Shown here in pieces: positions 7,665-10,874 of a DNA stretch of 10,874 nucleotides (its first letter is position 1; every line of letters begins with the position of its first letter). This DNA comes from Rhodospirillaceae bacterium (lineage in GTDB: Bacteria; Pseudomonadota; Alphaproteobacteria; Thalassobaculales; Thalassobaculaceae), in contig PCAV01000030.1 in the NCBI GenBank assembly GCA_002730675.1, positions 14,650 to 25,523 on the forward strand, given 5' to 3'. Position numbers and translations under genes: made by a program. Below the pieces are notes generated by a model, which saw nothing but the letters and a program-made list of their open reading frames with translations, was not told the DNA's origin and did not search any database.

Positions 7665-9212
7665 TTAAACGGCAGCAGGCAAATCTTTCCTTATTACTGG
7701 ACGTATCGGCCAGTGGGCCATCATAGAAATTAATCCCAAAGCGACCGCCACCCACCAAACTAAATTATATGATCCGGTGGTATCGTAAACATACCCGCCG
7801 AGCCATCCACCACAAAAAGCCCCTAACTGATGTGAAAGAAATACGATTCCATACAGCATTGTCATATAACGAGTACCGTACAGATCTGCCACTAATCCCG
7901 TTGTCAGCGGCACGGTGCTCAGCCAAAACAAACCCATAAAAAACGCAAAAATAAAAACAAGGATGTCAGACGGTGGGAGGAGTAAAAAACCAACCATCAC
8001 GAGAGACCGTCCTAAATACAAACCACTTAACAAATATTTTTTCGAAAACTTTCCTCCTAAAACTCCTGCGGTGTAGCCACCTACGATATTCATTAATCCA
8101 ATTATACTAAGCGCCCATGCCCCCGTCTCTGCTGATAATCCGAGATCGGTTACATAGGAAGGAAGATGAACACCGACATACACAACGTGAAATCCACATA
8201 CAAAAAACCCTCCACATAGAAACCAGAAGCTATTGTGATTAACAGCCTCGATCAAAGCTTCCTTCATGGACACCTTTTGATCAGTTTGTTCACTTTCAGA
8301 GGATGCTGAACTTCTAAAAACCAAAGCCAGTGGAATTATGGCAAGAATTAAAAAACCGGTGATCAATGAAGTCTCGCTCCAACCTACATTCGTCAAAAAA
8401 TATTGGCCTATTGGTAAAGCGACAAAACCTCCCAAAGAACCGGTGGCTCCAACAACCCCCAGAACCCAGGAACGTTTCGCGGCAGGAAATCTTTTTGCAA
8501 CTGCTGGCATTATTAAAGACTGTCCTGACCCCGCAAGGCCTATACCAGTCAAAACGCCTGTGCTTAGGTAAAACATATCAGGAGTAGTTGAGAAAGCCAT
8601 TACGAAGAGACCTGCACTGTAAAATAACGTTCCTAAAGCAACTGTACGAAAGGCGCCGAATTTATCAGCGAACGCGCCGACAAAGGGTTGAGCAAATCCC
8701 ATTACTAAATTTTGAAGAGCTATTGCAAATGCAAAAACCTCGCGTCCAAAACCAAATTCAAGTGAGATAGGGATTAAAAAAATTCCAAAACCATGTCTTA
8801 CACCGAAGGAAATCGCCGTGATTAATCCTCCTATAATTAGAATGATATAAAGAAAGTTCGAATTCGAAATTCTAGGGATACCGCTCCCAAGTACCAATTT
8901 TGAATTTTCAATGGATGATGCTACTTCCATTTTTACTGAATTTTCGTTAGTCGTTTTATCAAAGTATTGGTCCTTCAGCTCCACCTCGTTATTGGCAATC
9001 GATAGGTCATGGAAAAATAGTTGCTGGTATTTCCAGATGTTGTTTTCTTCGTCGAAAGTACCTCCAATAATCCTTACTTTAAGACCTGAGAAATCAGCCT
9101 TTTTATCTTCTAGTTTTACCACTAAGCTATCTAATTTTTGAGCCTCCTCTATTGTCTCCCATGATGACGCGACCTTGGTTTGCAAATAATAATTTTCAAA
9201 TTCTTGGGGCAT
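7665..9212 (-). CDS. MFS transporter (monocarboxylate/oxalate-formate antiporter-like) with soluble N-terminal extension
   Basis: A major facilitator permease of 515 residues, about 100 longer than usual. The 12-helix core runs from about residue 120 to 500. Its first helix region is GVRHGFGIFLIPISLEFG, a motif-A-type loop is GAFADKFGAFRT (179-190), and the half-linker lies near 300-325. The overall style suits the monocarboxylate or oxalate/formate antiporter groups, so a small organic anion is the likely cargo (inference). Residues 1-119 precede the first helix and are hydrophilic. Residues 8-70 look like a compact strand-helix-strand unit (YYLQTKVASS, then WETIEEAQKLDSLVVKLEDK, then LKVRIIGGTFDE and WKYQQLFFHD) that I do not recognise. 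The next internal ATG (base 8930) lacks a ribosome site, and so does the one at 9212, so start choice is not decided by Shine-Dalgarno. It is divergent from the aminotransferase gene. Confidence 0.85.
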   Translation of the reverse strand: MPQEFENYYLQTKVASSWETIEEAQKLDSLVVKLEDKKADFSGLKVRIIGGTFDEENNIWKYQQLFFHDLSIANNEVELKDQYFDKTTNENSVKMEVASSIENSKLVLGSGIPRISNSNFLYIILIIGGLITAISFGVRHGFGIFLIPISLEFGFGREVFAFAIALQNLVMGFAQPFVGAFADKFGAFRTVALGTLFYSAGLFVMAFSTTPDMFYLSTGVLTGIGLAGSGQSLIMPAVAKRFPAAKRSWVLGVVGATGSLGGFVALPIGQYFLTNVGWSETSLITGFLILAIIPLALVFRSSASSESEQTDQKVSMKEALIEAVNHNSFWFLCGGFFVCGFHVVYVGVHLPSYVTDLGLSAETGAWALSIIGLMNIVGGYTAGVLGGKFSKKYLLSGLYLGRSLVMVGFLLLPPSDILVFIFAFFMGLFWLSTVPLTTGLVADLYGTRYMTMLYGIVFLSHQLGAFCGGWLGGYVYDTTGSYNLVWWVAVALGLISMMAHWPIRPVIRKDLPAAV

Positions 9213-9265
9213 CGTTAATCGAGTTTCATTAAATTAAAATAAAGTCTATGCTAAGCGTGGACAGG

Positions 9266-9295
9266 TCTGTTACAACGAAGATTAGTGGTAACAGA
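9266..9295. repeat. Perfect 8-bp inverted repeat, possible operator
   Basis: TCTGTTAC (9266-9273) and GTAACAGA (9288-9295) are exact complements with a 14-base spacer, giving 22 bases centre to centre. The dyad sits in the 207-base gap between the divergent MFS and aminotransferase genes, upstream of both. The arm spacing of about two helical turns would suit a dimeric regulator. No U-run follows, so a terminator is less likely. Confidence 0.4.
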
Positions 9296-9337
9296 GAAAA
9301 ATCTCGTCGAGTTTTTGATTTATTAAAAACTTTTTTA

Positions 9338-9367
9338 TTGATGACATTTTATTGCGATAATTACAAT
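9338..9367 (+). promoter_or_regulatory. Probable promoter of the aminotransferase gene
   Basis: TTGATG (9338-9343) and TACAAT (9362-9367) are separated by 18 bases, matching 4 of 6 and 5 of 6 consensus positions. The -10 ends about 50 bases before the ATG at 9420. The inverted repeat at 9266-9295 lies about 40 bases upstream of the -35. Confidence 0.45.
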
Positions 9368-9419
9368 GGCCGGTGCTTATTAATAATTTTAAGCGACGAG
9401 CGATTTAAGGGAATTTGCT

Positions 9420-10364
9420 ATGACAACACCTAAATTTGCATTATTGAACGGTGAAATAGTTGAATGGGATAAAGCCCAAGTTCACGTAGCCTCAGCAGGC
9501 TTTAAGTTTGGAACGGCAGTTTTTGAGGGCTTACGGGGTTATTGGAATCAATCTAACGGAGAAATGTACCTATTTCGCATGGAAGAACACATGCGCCGGC
9601 TCGAATTCTCTCAGCGTTTTATGCGTTTCAACGAACTTCTGACAGGAGAGTCTATAGCTCAACAAACTGTCGAGTTAATCAAAGCAAATAATTTTAGGGG
9701 TGAAAACCTCCACATCATGACTACGGTCTTTGTATCAGGAATGGGTGGGCCAGGTGTTTGTGGTCCTATCGGATTATCGATAACCGCACAAGAACGCCCT
9801 AGAAGTGAACGTGTACTTGGTGGGGTGACCGCACAAGTTAGCTCCTGGATGAGAGTGCCAGATCAAGCGATGCCAATGCGAGTAAAGTGTAATGCAAATT
9901 ACAACAATGGACGTTTAGCGACGGTCCAGGCAGAGGCAGATGGCTATGATACAGCAATATTCTTAAATTCGCGGGGCAAAGTGTCTGAAGGCCCAGGAAT
10001 GTGCTTCTTTATCGTTAGAGACGGCATTCCAATAACACCTTCCATTTCAAACGATATCTTGGAGAGTGTCACTAGAGACGCTATTTTACATCTAATAAGG
10101 GATCACTTTAACGTTGAGCCAGTTGAAAGGGATATTGATCGGTCCGAACTTTCTCTCGCGGATGAAGCGTTTTTTTGCGGAACAGCTTGGGAAGTAACTC
10201 CGATACTTTCAATCGACAGAAGCAACATAGGAACAGGTTTGGTTGGCAATATGACCAAATCTATACAAGAGAAGTTTTTCTCTATCTGCGATGGAACAGA
10301 TGAGTGCTATCCAGAATGGAGGTATGCCGTCTATAGCGATGAAACAAGAAAAGCAGCAGAATAA
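9420..10364 (+). CDS. ilvE: Class IV PLP aminotransferase, branched-chain amino acid aminotransferase-like
   Basis: Transaminates branched-chain amino acids or a related substrate with 2-oxoglutarate, using PLP, in the cytoplasm. It has 314 residues, the usual IlvE length, and aligns by eye end to end with E. coli IlvE. The PLP lysine is K156 in RVKCNANYNNG. The glutamate that contacts the pyridine nitrogen is E190 in VSEGPG. The phosphate-binding turn is GTAWEVTPI (254-262), where IlvE usually has GTAAEITP. The N-terminal VHVASAGFKFGTAVFEGLRGY matches the IlvE LHYGTSVFEGIR region, with F for Y before GT. These substitutions leave room for a different amino acid specificity, so the symbol is provisional. 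AAGGGA (9407-9412) lies 7 bases before the ATG. The upstream gap carries a promoter-like pair and an inverted repeat. Confidence 0.88.
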   Translation: MTTPKFALLNGEIVEWDKAQVHVASAGFKFGTAVFEGLRGYWNQSNGEMYLFRMEEHMRRLEFSQRFMRFNELLTGESIAQQTVELIKANNFRGENLHIMTTVFVSGMGGPGVCGPIGLSITAQERPRSERVLGGVTAQVSSWMRVPDQAMPMRVKCNANYNNGRLATVQAEADGYDTAIFLNSRGKVSEGPGMCFFIVRDGIPITPSISNDILESVTRDAILHLIRDHFNVEPVERDIDRSELSLADEAFFCGTAWEVTPILSIDRSNIGTGLVGNMTKSIQEKFFSICDGTDECYPEWRYAVYSDETRKAAE

Positions 10365-10427
10365 AATTATAAGGAAGCTTAAATAAGTTCTCGCTTAGTT
10401 AAAACATGAAAAAATTATTACGTGTTG

Positions 10428-10456
10428 TTGCAAAAGAAATAAAAATGCGCTTTAAA
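10428..10456 (+). promoter_or_regulatory. Probable promoter of the tRNA-Leu gene
   Basis: TTGCAA (10428-10433) and TTTAAA (10451-10456) are exactly 17 bases apart. The -10 ends 9 bases before the first base of the tRNA, as expected for a tRNA with a short leader. Each hexamer matches 4 of 6 consensus bases. Confidence 0.4.
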
Positions 10457-10465
10457 GAAATAGCC

Positions 10466-10764
10466 GCGGACGTGGTGGAATTGGTATACACAACAGACTT
10501 AAATCGATTTGAGTGCCCTATGCGAAAGGATAGGAGTAGAACTGCTCAAAAACGGGGAAACCTTTAAAATGGCAATCCCGTGCCAAGCCTCGAGAGTACA
10601 ACGAGGAAGGTGTAGAGACTTTACGGGCAGCAGCTAAGGTCCTCGAACTATGCTGAAGAGAAAGTCCAGCCCACAAACGCCTAATGGCGGCAGCGAAAGC
10701 TGTAGTTGGGAAGAAAATCTGTCCCTCTTAGAGGTTGCGGGTTCGAGTCCCGCCGTCCGCACCA
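10466..10764 (+). tRNA. tRNA-Leu(UAA) interrupted by a group I intron
   Basis: The exons are 10466-10500 and 10714-10764, giving an 86-nt mature tRNA with CCA encoded in the gene. The acceptor stem GCGGACG pairs perfectly with CGTCCGC, followed by discriminator A and CCA. The D-arm is TGGTGGAATTGGTATACAC. The anticodon stem ACAGA/TCTGT encloses the spliced loop CTTAAAA, giving anticodon UAA. A long class II variable arm (CCTCTTAGAGG) follows, then the T-arm GCGGG TTCGAGT CCCGC. Body and variable arm are those of leucine tRNAs. The intron lies between anticodon positions 34 and 35, the site used in cyanobacterial and plastid tRNA-Leu(UAA). Without splicing the gene would give no functional tRNA from this locus. 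Confidence 0.96.
10501..10713 (+). ncRNA. Group I self-splicing intron (IC3-like), no ORF
   Basis: A 213-nt ribozyme ending in the required G (10713). P1: exon ACTT (10497-10500) with GAGT (10511-10514), including the U-G pair at the splice site. P2: CCTAT (10517-10521) with ATAGG (10530-10534), capped by a C-G-closed GAAA loop. P3: CCCGT (10577-10581) with ACGGG (10623-10627). P4: GCC (10582-10584) with GGT (10609-10611). P5: CCTCG (10588-10592) with CGAGG (10602-10606). P7: GACT (10617-10620) with AGTC (10663-10666). P8: CAGC (10631-10634) with GCTG (10652-10655). P9: CAGC/GCTG around GAAA (10691-10702). The core stretch GGTGTAGAGACT and the segment AAGTCCAG match the Azoarcus tRNA-Ile and cyanobacterial tRNA-Leu introns. 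No homing endonuclease is encoded. Helices were paired by eye; P6 is small and not assigned. Confidence 0.93.
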
Positions 10765-10874
10765 TTAACTAGTCCAAATAACACCTAACTCATTGAAATA
10801 TAAGTAGAATACATCTAATTATATTTTGGTGCAGTACATAATGCATAACAAATCTTCAGATAAATACCTGTATA

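Noticed and set aside
9248..9433. 61-residue frame in the divergent gap
   Set aside because: It overlaps the inverted repeat, the promoter and the aminotransferase start. Its composition looks non-coding and it has no ribosome site.
10365..10427. Terminator after the aminotransferase gene
   Set aside because: No stem of useful length followed by a T-run could be found.
10501..10713. Insertion in the tRNA as a mobile element, tRNA pseudogene or archaeal-type (bulge-helix-bulge) intron
   Set aside because: Group I helices P1 to P9, the U-G splice pair and the terminal G are all present, and the exons join to a perfect tRNA. There is no ORF, terminal repeat or target duplication.
10765..10874. 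tRNA 3' end as an integration site
   Set aside because: No repeat of the tRNA 3' end and no integrase gene are visible in the 110 bases after it. Nothing else can be assigned there.

Overview
The window looks like a chromosomal segment of an AT-rich proteobacterium, most likely an alphaproteobacterium, possibly marine. This is inferred from protein style and not from a marker gene. The HD hydrolase, the DMT permease, the NUDIX protein and the acyl-CoA dehydrogenase with its RIAPIS-type C-terminus all read like alphaproteobacterial families. Several starts lack a clear Shine-Dalgarno. I see no insertion sequence, CRISPR array, phage gene or plasmid gene. No gene-free stretch exceeds about 210 bases.

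Layout: (1) Bases 1-2005, plus strand: a NUDIX hydrolase whose reading frame is open at the left edge, then an acyl-CoA dehydrogenase 12 bases later. They form a probable acyl-CoA metabolism pair. (2) Bases 2040-2828, minus strand: a class II aldolase/adducin-family protein convergent with that pair. (3) Bases 3064-4260, plus strand: a lipoprotein with a C-terminal SPOR domain. (4) Bases 4415-6581: a DMT/EamA permease (plus) and an Fsr-like MFS permease (minus) whose 3' ends overlap tail to tail by 29 bases. (5) Bases 6720-7645, plus strand: a tiny two-helix membrane protein overlapping an HD-domain phosphohydrolase by ATGA. (6) Bases 7665-9212, minus strand: a second MFS transporter with an unusual soluble N-terminal extension of about 119 residues. 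(7) Bases 9420-10364, plus strand: a class IV (IlvE-like) aminotransferase.

(8) The highlight is at 10466-10764: a tRNA-Leu(UAA) gene interrupted in its anticodon by a 213-nt group I self-splicing intron. P1 to P9, an L2 GAAA loop, an L9 GAAA loop and an 11-nt-type tetraloop receptor in P8 can be read from the sequence. The architecture closely resembles the Azoarcus tRNA-Ile ribozyme and the cyanobacterial tRNA-Leu intron (subgroup IC3). An ordinary tRNA search could miss this gene or report it as absent, because the intron is far longer than a normal anticodon loop.

Most genes are single transcription units on alternating strands, so functional coupling is limited. The three transporters, the aldolase, the dehydrogenase and the aminotransferase fit a heterotroph that imports and catabolises small organic acids, amino acids and acyl compounds.
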